From Mixophyes australis (Eukaryota; Chordata; Amphibia; Anura; Limnodynastidae): a stretch of 64,000 bases of DNA. Positions 11,486 to 22,684 of the stretch are shown piece after piece (the first letter of the stretch is position 1; each line of letters begins with the position of its first letter). The notes beneath the pieces were generated by a model, which worked only from the letters and a program-made list of their open reading frames with translations, made no database searches and was not told where the DNA came from. The stretch is from contig JAVHZZ010000006.1 in the NCBI GenBank assembly GCA_036250195.1, positions 163,643,724-163,707,723 on the forward strand, in the 5' to 3' direction. The position numbers were made by a program, and so were the translations under genes.

Positions 11486-11749
11486 GCAAGACAGAGTGAC
11501 AGGACACAGGACACAGGAGCACCAAACTACAACCTCCCTCTTCAATGATCTGAGCCGACTGAAGATGGCGGCCGCAAGCGAGGAAATTTATGCAATCCGA
11601 GTCTCGCGAGATTCGACGCGAGACTTGGACGTCATAGCCTCGTTTTCATTTCTTTTGGCCGCCGTAAATACCCGAACAGTGCTCGGATCCCGTCGGATCC
11701 GCACTGTTCGGATTAGCGCAATCCGAGCCCGCTCATCTCTAGTTCAAAG

Positions 11750-12749
11750 GTTCCCTTTGTATGTAAGACCATGTCCCAGTTTATGCAGTTGTAGAACGTA
11801 GGCACAATAAAGAATCCTACAATTTAGAATGAGAACACCTTCCAAACATAAAATGGCCCAGTTTTTTCAATGTATTTGGATTTAAAACTAAAGGTGGAAA
11901 CAAAACTATAACCATAATCCGTACTATCCCTTTTAATACCAATTAGGAATTCAGCTCTATTAAGGAGTTTATCACAGCCCATAGCTTCCCTTTTCATTTA
12001 TTCTAACATGACAAAATATTTTTCCACAAATATTTTAAAATGAAAGTAGCCTGATCCCCATAATCACTTGCCCTCAAACATTTCATTTTTAGCCTTATCA
12101 ACTGATTTTTAGGAATATCTACCTCTAAGGCCAGATGATTTATACTGACCATTAGCTTGGAGGTAAGTATTACTGTCTGTATCTTTTCAAAAGTTTTAGT
12201 ACAACATTTACTATTGCTTTTATTAAGAAAATATATCAAGAAAATATATACTATCTGCATTAAATACATAGTTAAAGTTGAGATTAAGAATTAAAACATG
12301 ATCACTTTTACAAACAGACCAAATATAATTTATGTATTTATGCCAGCTTTGAATAATTTCTTTAAATTGATTGTCAACATATCATACATTGTAAGTTCCC
12401 ATTAAAACTCCTGTGTGTTGTATATACTGTAGAACTTAACATCAAATTTGAAATAGCTATGTATGAGAATAAGCTCTGCACTTAATAAAATAAATTGCAT
12501 GTTTATTCTATAAGTGAGTAAACCTATGAAAAAGACAGAATATTAGAGGAAACCAAATAAATCCCTCTTCCCGCATAACGTTCTGCTATATATTAATACC
12601 ATCACTAGAATCCTATAAATAGGATTTAAATTTGGTGTCTTCAAAAATCCAACATATTTATATGAGCTACCAGTAAAATAACCAATGTCTGAAATAATAG
12701 GTCTCCCCAACAGGAGCACTAACTGTTAGGAATTTGCAGGAATTACGAG
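11750..12749. other. No recognisable feature
   Basis: AT-rich sequence. A minus-strand open frame at 12003-12269 (88 codons) has no motif I recognise and unremarkable composition. No repeat ends are visible up to the LTR at 12755. Confidence 0.5.
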
Positions 12750-12754
12750 GTGAT

Positions 12755-13483
12755 TGTCACGAGCCGTGGTGATACGCCGCATCCTGGTGTGAGGTAGCAG
12801 CCGAGCACGTGCATTAGTTACAATGCACTGTTATCTTTGTGGCATAGAGTGGAGGGTGTAGGGACATCCTCCAACTCCGGGGGGAGCTTTCGCATGATTC
12901 TAATCTGTCATTTATATTTTCATACATGTTCCTGGTTTGTTGATATGACCTATGCTAGTTCTAAGCTAGTAATTAATTAGCAGCCTCCTGAGGTGGATTT
13001 TCAGCCCCGTCCTCTCCTTTCTGATTTGTCCATCAAAGTATTTAAGGCAGTGAGGACTGGGCCTCACTGCTGGTTATAGTCCCTGCTCGCTAGAATACTT
13101 CACCTGCTGTTGTTGTACTTGCTGTCTTCTGTGTTACCGTTGCTGACCCCTGGCCTGGATTTTGACATTGCTGATTCGCCTGTGACCCTGACCCCTTGCT
13201 TTGATATTGACGCTGCTGATTCGCCTGTAACCCTGACCCCTGGCTTGAATACTGACTTCGCTGATTTGCTCGTGACCATGAAACCTTTGCCTGGATACCT
13301 AATTCCTCCTCTTTGTAATACCTGCGCTACGATCTCAGGTTATCAGCTCCTACTACTAGAAAACAAGACCTGGGGGCATCAGAGTACCTGTGAGCGTGTC
13401 TAGCTCTACGGGAAAGGTGGCTGCTATAGGGAAGACCTCTGAAGCAGCCCTAGGAGTTGATACCTGGGGCGTGAGCCATAACA
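12755..13483 (+). mobile_element. Solo LTR (Gypsy-like), 729 bp
   Basis: It begins TGTCACGAGCCGTGG and ends GAGCCATAACA. The perfect 5-bp duplication GTGAT lies at 12750-12754 and 13484-13488. A TATTTAA box at 13039-13045 sets the plus orientation. The promoter inverted repeat follows at once. Downstream, 13140-13290 contains three diverged copies of a roughly 48-bp unit with TGACCCTGACC. No second LTR or internal pol lies next to it, so it is a recombined single LTR. Confidence 0.88.
13046..13071 (+). promoter_or_regulatory. Promoter inverted repeat of the LTR
   Basis: GGCAGTGAGG, six bases, then CCTCACTGCT, directly after the TATA box. Nine of ten positions pair as Watson-Crick and the last would be G.U in RNA. 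The same structure appears in three other LTRs: 28817-28843, 29632-29658 and 36137-36162. Confidence 0.8.
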
Positions 13484-13690
13484 GTGATGTTATAGTAAAA
13501 ACAATATGGAGACAGGTGCAAACACAAGCTCTGAAGTAATGCAGGAATATATCAGTCTTTGTGACAATAACAGAATATAATACAGTTTTTGTAACAATGC
13601 AGAAATATAACACTGTGTCTATTGCAATGCAGGAATATCATAAAGTCTGAACTGTGAATGCCCCATAGAGTAAGAATTAATGATTATATT

Positions 13691-13816
13691 CAGGAGCAGG
13701 CTGGGCTGGTGGGCAGGGGGGTATCTGAGCTGGTTCACTGGGCTACCTGCATTTTTTTTCCTTTAAAATTTTCTTTGCCCCCCCCCCACCCGGCAAACAT
13801 TTGCCAGCCCTCCCCT
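13691..13816. mobile_element. 126-bp hAT MITE, CAGGGG family
   Basis: The termini are CAGGAGCAGGCTGG and CCAGCCCTCCCCTG. Flanks ATTATATT (13683-13690) and ATTATAAT (13817-13824) agree at 7 of 8 bases. The interior matches the second copy at 50171-50333, with CACCTGCATTTTTT-type and GGCAAACATTTGCCAGC-type blocks. Confidence 0.82.
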
Positions 13817-13824
13817 GATTATAA

Positions 13825-14729
13825 TAGTCCATGTCTGGGGATAATGTATATATGAATAGATTGCACATGTAATGCCAGATATAATGAACCAGCAGACTAT
13901 AAGTTGCAAATCCAGGAACCAGGAGACTGCTGAAGGCTATGCCAGGATTTGCTTGATGCAAGGTCAAAAGCACCGCCTTCCAAACAGCACAAAAAGGGAG
14001 ACATACCTGAAATGCCTGAGTAAACAGCAGAATGCAAAGCAGATAAAAAATAACAATATGGCTTGTAAATTTTTGGGAGACAATTAAACAAAAACATCCA
14101 TGGATTAGCTACATACAAAAAAATAAAACTAATCTTTAGGGATAATATTGTATTTAAAAACAGCTCTATTTAAATATAACAATATACAACAATTTAAACT
14201 CATATTGAGGATAAATTTTGTTTGATGGAAGTGACCACACCTTAATTGTGCAGTATTTGTTCTCTGGGAAGTGGTTTTCAGATCTATTTGTAAATTCATC
14301 CACTCACTGCAAATCAAATTTTCAATGGTTCACTAAATTCTACTAGACACCTAAAAGTGTGAGACAATTGCATGTTGGGATTTTTTATAATTACTTGGAT
14401 AGTAAATACCTGGAAATTGTAGGGAAGGCTCAGCTTCATGATTTTAGTGTCATGGCTTAGTTTGAACCTTACTTCTTTAACACAGTATTATGCCTGTTTA
14501 TGTCTCTTACATAAATTACACTTCCATACATAATTTTTGATTCAATACCTCACATTCAGGGGCAGATTTGCCATATAATTCACCATGAGCATTCCCAATA
14601 GGCTGGTTGCCACTATGACATCATGGGTCCATCATAAGTTTGTTTTCCTGGCGGGAGGTTTGTTGTTCTTTTCTTTTCCTCAGGACTACATTGAATGTGC
14701 CAATCTGATTGTTTGCTCTCCCTGTTACC
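13825..14729. other. No recognisable feature
   Basis: AT-rich sequence with no recognised coding or repeat signature. Open frames at 13872-14087, 13897-14118 and 14129-14317 are short and featureless. Confidence 0.5.
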
Positions 14730-15655
14730 CCTCTATCTCCCTGTGTGACAGCTTCCTCTTCTGTCTCTCCTGGTGTATGTAAGCCTCCCTTCTTCCCCTC
14801 CATGTGAGACAGTATCCCACTCCCTCTTTGTGTGACAGCCTCTTTTCCCCTCCCTCCAGCTGCATGTGAAAGCCTCTATCTCCTCCTGATGTGTGACAGC
14901 ATCCCCATCTATTCCCCCCCTACCTCCCCTCTGCATATGACAGCCTCTCTCTCCCTCCCATGTGACAGCATCACTCTCTTGTCTCCCCCCACTCTTGTAT
15001 TTATGTGTGACAGCATTCCCCTCTATCTGCCACCTCCATCCCCTCCATGTGTGACAGCTTCCTACTTCCTCCCCTCTGCATATGACAGCCTCACCCTCTA
15101 TCTCTCTGTCAAACCACTTAGTGTGATAGCCTTCCCCTATATCACTCCCTCCCCCCAACATGTGTCAGCTTCCCCTTACCTCCCTGAGCATGTGATAGCC
15201 CATACTTTCCAACTTTCTGAAGATGGCTTCCGGGAGCCTGCCGGGGGAGGTGGGCGTGATGGGGGGCGGGGCTCCAAAATTTGCGTCATTTTGGACCCGC
15301 TGCGATTCCCGGTGACTCGCGGTGTTTTGGACCTAATTCTGCCCACTTCACTAGGAAGTGGGCAGATGCGGGAGATTGCCACACTCTCCCAGGAGTCCGT
15401 GAGACTCTCGCAAAAAAAGGGAGTCTCCCGGACATTCCGGGAGAGTTGGCAAGTATGCGATAGCCTTGCTTCCATGTGTTACAACCTCCCATAATTTCTC
15501 CTTCTCTATTCCCTCTGCCTAGCGCAGCATCATCCTCTGTCTCCCTCCTCCTCTCAGTTGTGACAGCCTCCCTCTTCAACTCCCCTCTATTCCCCTATTA
15601 TGTCCTGTGTCAGTCTCTCCCCTCTGCATGTGAAAGCATACCCTTCTTTCTCCCT
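14730..15655. repeat. Irregular minisatellite with a TGTGACAGC core
   Basis: A pyrimidine-rich array carries TGTGACAGC or a close variant (TATGACAGC, TGTGATAGC, TGTGAAAGC) about seventeen times, at spacings of about 25-60 bp. Examples are near 14742, 14831, 14891, 14959, 15004, 15047, 15119, 15191 and 15561. A hAT MITE at 15201-15457 splits it. Long open frames on both strands (14733-15161 minus, 14832-15494 plus) are by-products of the array. Confidence 0.8.
15201..15457. mobile_element. hAT MITE, CATACTTGCC family
   Basis: The termini are CATACTTTCCAACTTTC and GAGAGTTGGCAAGTATG. Flanks TGATAGCC and CGATAGCC agree at 7 of 8, although the host array also contains GATAGCC units, so this duplication alone is weak. 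The GTGGGCGTG block and the GGGAGTCTCCCGGACATTCC block are shared with 23351-23963 and 46104-46436. Confidence 0.82.
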
Positions 15656-15656
15656 C

Positions 15657-16104
15657 TGTTAAGACTCCCAGTATGAATACAGCAGTGTATTGGTAGTTAC
15701 TGCAAACAGTGTGTCTTTATTTTGAACACAGGTCACAAAGGTAGTATCAACATGCAGTCAATGTTAATACAGGTATCACAAGTTCATAGGCACAACAGGT
15801 AATGCTGGTAAGATGTATTGCAGAACTCAGAGTCAGACAGGTAGAGGTTAATACAGAATAGTCTCCTGGCAGATTGAGTGAATAGCTCACAGTAGCAGGT
15901 ACTGAGCAACCAGAATGTATTTGGCAGAATCAGGTCACAATACAAAAGCACATTGGATCAAACAGGAACTAAAGACTTGATAATACTGCCAAAGATTCCT
16001 GCTGCTGAGTGTCAGTTGTTTGATTAACTGTTGGTTGTTTCACTGCAAAAATGCAGGTTCCAGGAAGCAGCACTGATTGTCACTGCTCACAGTTCTCTCT
16101 AACA
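15657..16104 (-). mobile_element. Possible solo LTR
   Basis: The segment begins TGTTAAGACTCCC and ends CTCTCTAACA, so both ends have TG...CA form. On the minus strand an AATAAAGACACACTG polyadenylation-like signal lies near 15712. The flanking 5-mers (CCCTC and ATAGT) do not match, so the boundaries are unproven. Confidence 0.4.
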
Positions 16105-16156
16105 ATAGTCCTAGCTGGGGCAACTGCTAAAGTGACAAAGAGGGTCTTGGGGACAG

Positions 16157-16766
16157 TAATACCACTTTCATACTGCCGCCCCGGCAATATCCCGGGTTGT
16201 TAACCCGGGATATTGCCGGGGCACAGGGCAGTATAGATAAGAAGATTGCCGGGTCGGGCGGGTTCATACTGCACCTGCCCGACCCGGGTTTTACAAAAAA
16301 AAGTGTAAAAAAATGATTTTAATTAATAAAAAATACATAACAAATGTTTACTTTACTTATTTTCAGCCAGCGGTGTCTCCGGTGCGTTGCCGGCTGTCAG
16401 GGGGACCTCTGGGTACTAAAATGACGTCATTTCTAGTCCATTAGAAATTACGTCATTTTAGTACCCAGAGGTCCCCCTGACAGCCGGCAACGCACCGGAG
16501 ACACCGCTGGCTGAAAATAAGTAAAGTAAACATTTGTTATGTATTTTTTATTAATTAAAATCATTTTTTTTTACATTTATATTTTTTTTTTTTCAGTATG
16601 AATGGTGAGTCCCGGGAATTACCCCTCGCAAAATCCCGGGTCTAAGTGCCGGGATTTTAGACCCGGGATTTTGGGGTTGGACTATTCATACTGCACCAAG
16701 ACCCGGGTTTTTCAGCGTGCCCCTGCAAAAACCCGGGTTTTGGTGCAGTATGAATGGGGTATTATA
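16157..16766. mobile_element. Palindromic MITE with matching terminal repeats
   Basis: The ends are TAATACCACTTTCATACTGC and GCAGTATGAATGGGGTATTA, good inverted repeats flanked by TA or TWA, so Tc1/mariner or Harbinger are both possible. Inside is a near-perfect 130-bp inverted repeat (16304-16434 and 16443-16575). The element also has a 43-bp palindrome at 16179-16221 and several CCCGGG-containing repeats at 16600-16740. It has no coding capacity. Confidence 0.82.
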
Positions 16767-18505
16767 CACCAGGCTAGCATTGCTCTTGAGTGCCAATATA
16801 TTCAGTACAAAGGGTGCGGCCACTATTGGTCCTATATCCCCTCACCTGGCCACCCGAGCCACATCTCTACTCTTAGCGGTGTGTACATCAGACCGTACAT
16901 GCTCAGAAAGGCCCCCTCTCTGCTCTTATCAGGGAGTCTGCAGCGGCATCACCAGATCCCTAGCCAAATTTAAATATAAGGCGTTATGATGCACTATTCC
17001 ACCCCTGCATGTAATTAACAAGTATCAATTGATTTCCTCCAGTCATCCACATGGAAAGGCACACATGATAAACCACAAATAGTGGGATCAAAGCGCAATT
17101 CTAGAGTGGACCATCTCTGTTTTAAATATTAATTATCCAATACATTTGTGGTTTGCAATTTAAACACACCTGTTTTGTTCAGTTTTGCTGATGTGAGGCA
17201 CACCTAGATGTGATTCCAGAACAACTATACTCGGAGGCAAGAATGCCGTAAGGTTGTTTTTCATTTATATAGCCTCTTAGTCATTATGTAACTGATCACT
17301 TGCACCTGAAGGTAATAAATTACCAAGTGCTTACTTTTAAGTAGTGTAGGCAGAATCACTATAGGGAAACATAATATAGAAAACTATCTTACTTTTCTTA
17401 AAAGAACCATGCCCTGCTCAAGCTTGTTTCAAAGTAATTATAACCCTGTCTTGACCTGAATTAATAGCGTATGTCCTAAATATTTTAAAAATAAAATTAT
17501 AAAAAGTGAACGTTATATTAAATGTTATGTAGTGATCATAGAGGAATTACAGTTATAAGGATTAACCTATAACCTAATTAATACTGCAGTGTACAAATGG
17601 AATATCAGAATCCAGTGATAAATTGAGCTACTAATGTGTAAAATGTGAAGTCAGAGGGTCTGTTGTGTGTTTATGGCTCTGCACATCCCGGTGTTAGAAG
17701 ATAGCAGTGTCACCTGTGTCAGCTTCAAAAACCTCATGGGGTGAGCTATATCCTGGCCTAGGATGGAGTTTTGACACCTAAAAAGTATTTTGTCATGCAC
17801 AAGGAGACCATGTCATGACTGGCTATATTTTATTTAAATATGCCACTTAAAATCAATAAAAGTAGTGATCAACCACATATTCCTCAATAGCATGATGAAG
17901 GGCAGCTCATATGTCCAATTAAGCATTATGGCACACAGAGAAGTTGAGGAAATGAGTGTAAGCTAGAACTAATACCCTGTACCTAGGCCTGTTTGGTATC
18001 AATAGATGGTTAAACTCATAGGGGAACTATTAATAATAAAATTGGCTCTGTGTGACACTCCACAGAAAAGTTAGGTCACATAGTAGAATTGGGTATTAAA
18101 TCAGGCAATATGCAAATCGTGGCTGCAAACAATGGCACAGAGCACATCCCCTGGAGGTGGGGAAAGGTGTGAAAGTGTCTTTAAAAAGATGAGAACAGCT
18201 ACAAGAAATTGTCAGTCTTCTGGGAAATCAATCCACATTGATAAGCTGTCCATCTTTCAAGTCAATTTCCCATGACACAGATTATACAAGTCATGTCCTG
18301 TACCTTTGTATATTAAATCTATACATTTAATAAGTTGCGTCCTTGATACTCTAAAGAATCCATTAGCCTATTAAGAAGGCTATAGCTCGACGAAGTTAAC
18401 CCTTTGAATGCCAGTGTGTGATTTGTTAATACATTTGACTAACAAGCCTAGTGTGTGTTTGCATTTACATTTGTGTAACAATCTGGAGGTGTTGAAGAGT
18501 TAACC
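16767..18505. other. No recognisable feature
   Basis: About 1.7 kb of AT-rich sequence with no TE termini, coding signature or RNA gene that I recognise. It may be old, decayed repeat. Confidence 0.5.
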
Positions 18506-18510
18506 CTTTG

Positions 18511-19124
18511 TGTTACGACTCTGCCTATATTTTGTATGTAGAAGCAGTACCTCAAATCCACCAGAGGTGCTGCTGTTCTGTTTCTACACTTTACACCATG
18601 CCTGTAGGAGTTAATCGCCTTGCCTGATTAGAACTGCACCTGTCTCACAGCTTTAAATACCTGCCTCAATCTGTGCTCTGTGCAGTTCATCGTTAATTCC
18701 TGGCTGCTGCTTGCTTCTCCCTGTTCCAGTGTTTGTGCTACTGCTGCTTGATCTCCCGTTCTGACCTCGGCCTGATTACCGGTTTATGCTTATTCGCTTG
18801 TGACCCTTAACTCTGCCTGGATACTGGATACTGCTTGATCTTTTGTTGCCCTGACCTCAGCCTACTTCCCTGGACAGACTTGTGCATCCTGGCAATAGGG
18901 TAACTCCATTTTTGTTCCTGCATTTTAACTGTATCTGTCATTACTTGGAACCTGTTACTCTTTGGACTTTCCTGCCATTCATCACACCTGTTCATATTTT
19001 TGTATATGCTGCTACTCGAAAATCTACATATTCCACAAACTGAATCTTTCATTAATTTTTGCCTGAATAAAGACATTTGGCTTTATACTGTTGCCGCTTC
19101 CTGAATACACGAGGAATCATAACA
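18511..19124 (+). mobile_element. Solo LTR, 614 bp
   Basis: It begins TGTTACGACTCTGCC and ends GAGGAATCATAACA. The perfect 5-bp duplication CTTTG lies at 18506-18510 and 19125-19129. A TTTAAATA box near 18652 and an AATAAA signal near 19065 give the plus orientation. It has the TGACCTCGGCC-type repeats of the other LTRs but lacks their promoter inverted repeat. No partner LTR or pol is adjacent. Confidence 0.9.
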
Positions 19125-19129
19125 CTTTG

Positions 19130-19885
19130 TTTGCTGGTGTGGGCCTTGCAAACCCGTGGGTAGCCAGAAGCCTTGTGTGCCAATGTGGGACAGTATATCG
19201 GGGTCCTATTGCCCATATTTAATAGGTGGTGGCAAACCTGAAGTGTATGGGGGGGTGAGAGTGCTGCTGTGGGGCGATTCAGCAGGTCTATAACCTGTGC
19301 GATAGGTAAGAGAGAGCCTGAGTGCTGGAATCGTGTGTAACCCCACACAGTGAACCCCCAATGTCACGGAAGCTGGAAGCGTGTTCTTGACATGTTACAC
19401 TACATATATAAAACTCTTAACTTGGTGGTTGATTTCTTTTAATATCAGGGACAATACACCTTTAGAAGTTGACTGGTTGGCCTTAAAACAGTTATAAAAG
19501 GATTTTTGTTATGAGAAATTAAATAGACAAGAGAAGTATTAGAAAAAACAATTACAGGAACCATCAGCATCACTCCTGCTCAAAAATATAGTTACGTGCA
19601 TGCTAAAACCAGCAAGCTTACGGAGAGGCAGCGGAAGCGCCTTAAGTCCCTCCCAGGTGCTTCTCTGACCCTGCTTATAACCTTGGGGAGGCGCTGTCTT
19701 CTGCATCTCTGTCACATTGAGAGTGTGGCACTTAGCTATTGCATCAAAGGTCAAAGCTAAACTCCATATCACTTACATGGAATTTCAGCTGACAGCAGCT
19801 TCACAGGTTAGAAACTGCTGCCTGCTAACACTATTTCAGCAGCCGCTGCTCAGTGTGGGGGCACCATTGAGAAAATAAAAACACT
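19130..19885. other. No recognisable feature
   Basis: Mixed-composition sequence between the LTR duplication and the TIR element. No homologous family or coding signature is recognised. Confidence 0.45.
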
Positions 19886-20999
19886 GAGGGCCTGATTCAT
19901 TAAGGAACAAAAGTCCTGTTGCGTGCCATATTTTGCATGAAATTGCTCAGAAATTAACTATACAATTCAATGTATGAATTCACCTGTGAATGAAAATGGC
20001 ACTTAGACAGCCTGCGACTTAAAGGGCGGAATGGGGGTGGGAAAGGGTGTGTGCATGTAGGCAATTTACAGCAAGGGCGTGCCATGTTTGAGCGCATGCA
20101 CATTCATCTGATTCAAGCTCCGGGTATCTCTCAGGTATGTGATTTTCAACCGTACCACTTGCACAGGTCCGGGTTAAGTGCTGCTAGTGATGACGGTTGC
20201 GTATGCATGCCACAACATGTGTTTGGAATTAAGAGCAACTGTAAAAATGCATTTTTTTTGTACAGTGAACATTAATAACATCCTGCTATATGTATATCAT
20301 GTAAACATAATTTTAAAAAATATATTTTTATTAATGACACTAGCAAAGATGTTAATGTATTTTTTTTCTGTGCATCATGTAGTATGTTCTGTCTGCTTGC
20401 ATACTTACTTATACCCATATTCAAATGGAAACATTTATTGAGATCCTTATACTAGAATATGGATGTATATGCAATTTCCGTCCGATTTCAAAAAATGCAA
20501 AATGCGTTCATTATGCGTTTCTTGATGAAATATTATATCACTCATTCAGTGTTTTAGGACCCCCTAAACCTTGGCACCCTATACTCTCTGGATATGCCAG
20601 TTCAGCACTTGTGCAAGTGGGCCAGGTCACAGAAAATAACCTCATAGAGGGGAATAATGTGGTGACTACAATCATAGGTTAGTGTGCAGTTGGAAGATGA
20701 CAGCAGATGCTGTGAAATTGAGTAATGCATCAAGCATTAGTCGGTGACCCTGGCAAAAGATGTACCATACCGTCATAAAATTTCCTAGGACTCTGTTACA
20801 AGTCCCTGGAACATACTCTTTTTTTTCTCCCTCAAACATCTTAAATACAGTAAGAGCAGACATTTTGTGTACTGAACCAATATTAATAACAATGCAGTAT
20901 ATCGGTCCACTAGCAACAATGACAAAGAGGCTGTATAAATTATGTATAACATGAAGGCATATGAATTGAAAATCTGCATCCAATAAATACTGGGAGAGA

Positions 21000-21150
21000 A
21001 CACAACCTGCTTTACCCTGTCACCTGTGTTTGTATATATTTTTGTATCATGTTGTGTCTTGGTTCTGTTCTCTGTATATGTAATGTACGGCGCTGCGGAC
21101 CCTTTGTGGCGCCTTATAAATCAACGATAATAATATTTAATAATAATAAA
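21000..21150 (+). repeat. L2-type LINE 3' tail fragment
   Basis: The block TACGGCGCTGCGGACC, then TTTGTGGCGCCTTATAAAT, then an (ATA)n-rich end, matches the LINE tail at 45235-45300. Only the 3' UTR remains. Confidence 0.7.
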
Positions 21151-21153
21151 TTA

Positions 21154-21428
21154 AGAGGATACTTATTTCAGTCTCCTGGACAAAACCATGTTACAATGCA
21201 AGGGGTGCAAATGAGTGTTCTGTTTTGCACATAAGTTAAATACTGACTGTTTTTTCATGTAACACACAAATACTTGATAGCTTATTTGTACACTGAAATT
21301 TAAAGTTGATATGTGTGTTTTACATGGAAAAAACAGGCAGTAGTTAACTTATGTGCAAAACAGAACACTCATTTGCACCCTTTGCATTGTAACATGGTTT
21401 TGTCCAGGAGACTGAAATAAGGATCCCC
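21154..21428. repeat. Foldback: 120-bp inverted repeat
   Basis: The arm at 21154-21272 is the reverse complement of 21309-21428, nearly perfectly over the stretch with TTTCAGTCTCCTGGACAAAA. The spacer is about 36 bp. The right arm continues directly into the AATCAGGCCC terminus at 21455, so the foldback belongs to a MITE. Confidence 0.9.
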
Positions 21429-21455
21429 TTCATTTAAGATCCTTAATGAATCAGG

Positions 21456-21825
21456 CCCTATGACCTTAGTGGAAAGACACTAAGAAGAAATTAAATTGTC
21501 ATTCAGATCAGTTTAGATATGACAGGTTCTCCAAGCTCTCTTTATAAACCTGTCTATGAGCTATAGATCATATTTAAACATTGCCTATCTCTCCTATTAA
21601 AATGCAATAATACCTGTATTTGAAGATAATCTGTTATTAAAAGAAACATTTAAGTGCTGACTTTGGCTTGGGACCCTTCTCCACCATATAATATTACAGA
21701 GCATTATTTAGTGGCCCCTCTGCAATTTATTGATTGGCACCCCTTTAACATTAATACATTAATACCCCCACACCAGCCCCCAGGGCTATCTCTTCAGCGT
21801 ATATAGCCTTGATCAGCCCCCAGGG
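21456..21825. other. No recognisable feature
   Basis: About 370 bp of sequence without an identifiable repeat or gene, between the TIR element and the V-SINE. Confidence 0.45.
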
Positions 21826-22198
21826 GCCGGTGTGGAGGAGTAATGGTTAGCACTTCTGCCTTACAGCACTGATGTCATGAGTTCAATTCCCAACCATGGC
21901 CTTATCTATGAGGAGTTTGTATGTTCTCCCCGTGTTTGCGTGGGTTTCCTCCGGGTGCTCCGGTTTCCTCCCACACTCCAAAAACATACTGACAGGTTAA
22001 TTGGCTGCTATAAAAATTGACCCTAGTGTGTCTGTCTGTGTGTCTCTCTCTGTCTGTCTGTGTGTATGTTATGGAATTTAGACTGTAAGCCCCAATGAGG
22101 CAGGGACTGATGTGAGTGGGTTCTCTGTACACCGCTGCGGAATTAGTGGCGCTATATAAATAAATGGTGATGATGATGATGGTGATGATGATGATGAA
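21826..22198 (+). mobile_element. V-SINE, full-length type
   Basis: The tRNA-derived head (AATGGTTAGCACTTCTGCCT with a GAGTTCAATTCC B-box) is followed by the V-domain (GTGTTTGCGTGGGTTTCCTC). A (TGTC)n-like stretch and AATTTAGACTGTAAGCCCC come next. The L2-like tail is ACCGCTGCGGAATTAGTGGC, ending in (GAT)n at 22167-22198. Its 3' tail resembles LINE tails elsewhere in the window, as expected if L2 machinery moves it. Confidence 0.88.
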
Positions 22199-22319
22199 TA
22201 CTCACCACACATAATATTAATCTCCCAAGACACTGGAATATCCTTGAAAGCTGTGGGACACAGCCACATTTTCAAACAAAGAGGAGGAGGAGCAGAGAGG
22301 ACTAGATAGAGAAGGGAAA

Positions 22320-22684
22320 GCAGCACAGTGCCTAAGTGGTTAGCAATTCTGCCTCACAGCACTGGAGTCATGAGTTCAATTCCCGACCATGGCCTTATCT
22401 GTGTAGAGTTTGCATGTTTTCCCTGTGTTTGTGTGGGTTTCCTCCGGGTGCTCCAGTTTTCTACCACACTCCAAAAACATACTAGTAGGTTAATTGGCTG
22501 CTATCAAAATTGACCCTAGGCTGTCTCTCCCTGTCTGTCTCATTCCGTCTGTCTGTGTGTGTATGTTAGGGAATTTAGACTGTAAGCTCCAATGGGGCAG
22601 GGACTGATGTGAATGAGTTCTCTGTACAGCGCTGAGGATTCAGTGGCGCTATATAAATAGCTGATGATGATGATGATGATGATG
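22320..22684 (+). mobile_element. V-SINE, full-length type
   Basis: The second full copy has the head AGTGGTTAGCAATTCTGCCT, B-box GAGTTCAATTCC, V-domain from about 22397, and the tail CAGCGCTGAGGATTCAGTGG with (GAT)n up to 22684. It lies 120 bp after the previous copy in the same orientation. The two differ at many positions, so they are separate insertions rather than a recent duplication. Confidence 0.88.

Larger units (their letters stand above)
10431..11741 (+). mobile_element. Non-autonomous hAT element, 1.3 kb
   Basis: Both ends are set by a perfect 8-bp duplication. The left end has the GGTTTTGGGTTCTGATT-type block shared with 24621, 29295 and 57447. The region 10700-10850 (GATGGAATTGTCCTTGGGCC) is shared with 30360-30400. 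The right end has a GATGGCGGCC block, a GACGTCAT motif near 11629 and a palindrome at 11672-11711, like other family members. It codes for nothing recognisable; its middle consists of two tandem arrays. Confidence 0.88.
10423..11749. repeat. 8-bp target-site duplication of a hAT element
   Basis: GTTCAAAG occurs at 10423-10430 and again at 11742-11749, identical at all 8 bases. It immediately flanks the termini TAGGGGTGTGCACTGG and CCGCTCATCTCTA. Confidence 0.92.
19888..21455. mobile_element. Composite TIR element or two abutting MITEs
   Basis: GGGCCTGATTCATTAAGGA at about 19888 and its inverse TCCTTAATGAATCAGGCCC at about 21438-21456 bracket the region. The interior holds three different parts. 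The left part (19990-20430) resembles 53590-54230. An L2-type LINE tail lies at about 21000-21150. A foldback lies at 21154-21428. No clear duplication flanks it, so these may be two MITEs with the same TIR, one of them cut at 21150. A Harbinger relationship is likely but not proven. Confidence 0.55.

Noticed and set aside
14832..15494. 220-codon plus-strand open frame and the 142-codon minus-strand frame over it
   Set aside because: Both arise from the pyrimidine-rich TGTGACAGC array and a hAT MITE; the composition is repetitive and no domain is visible.
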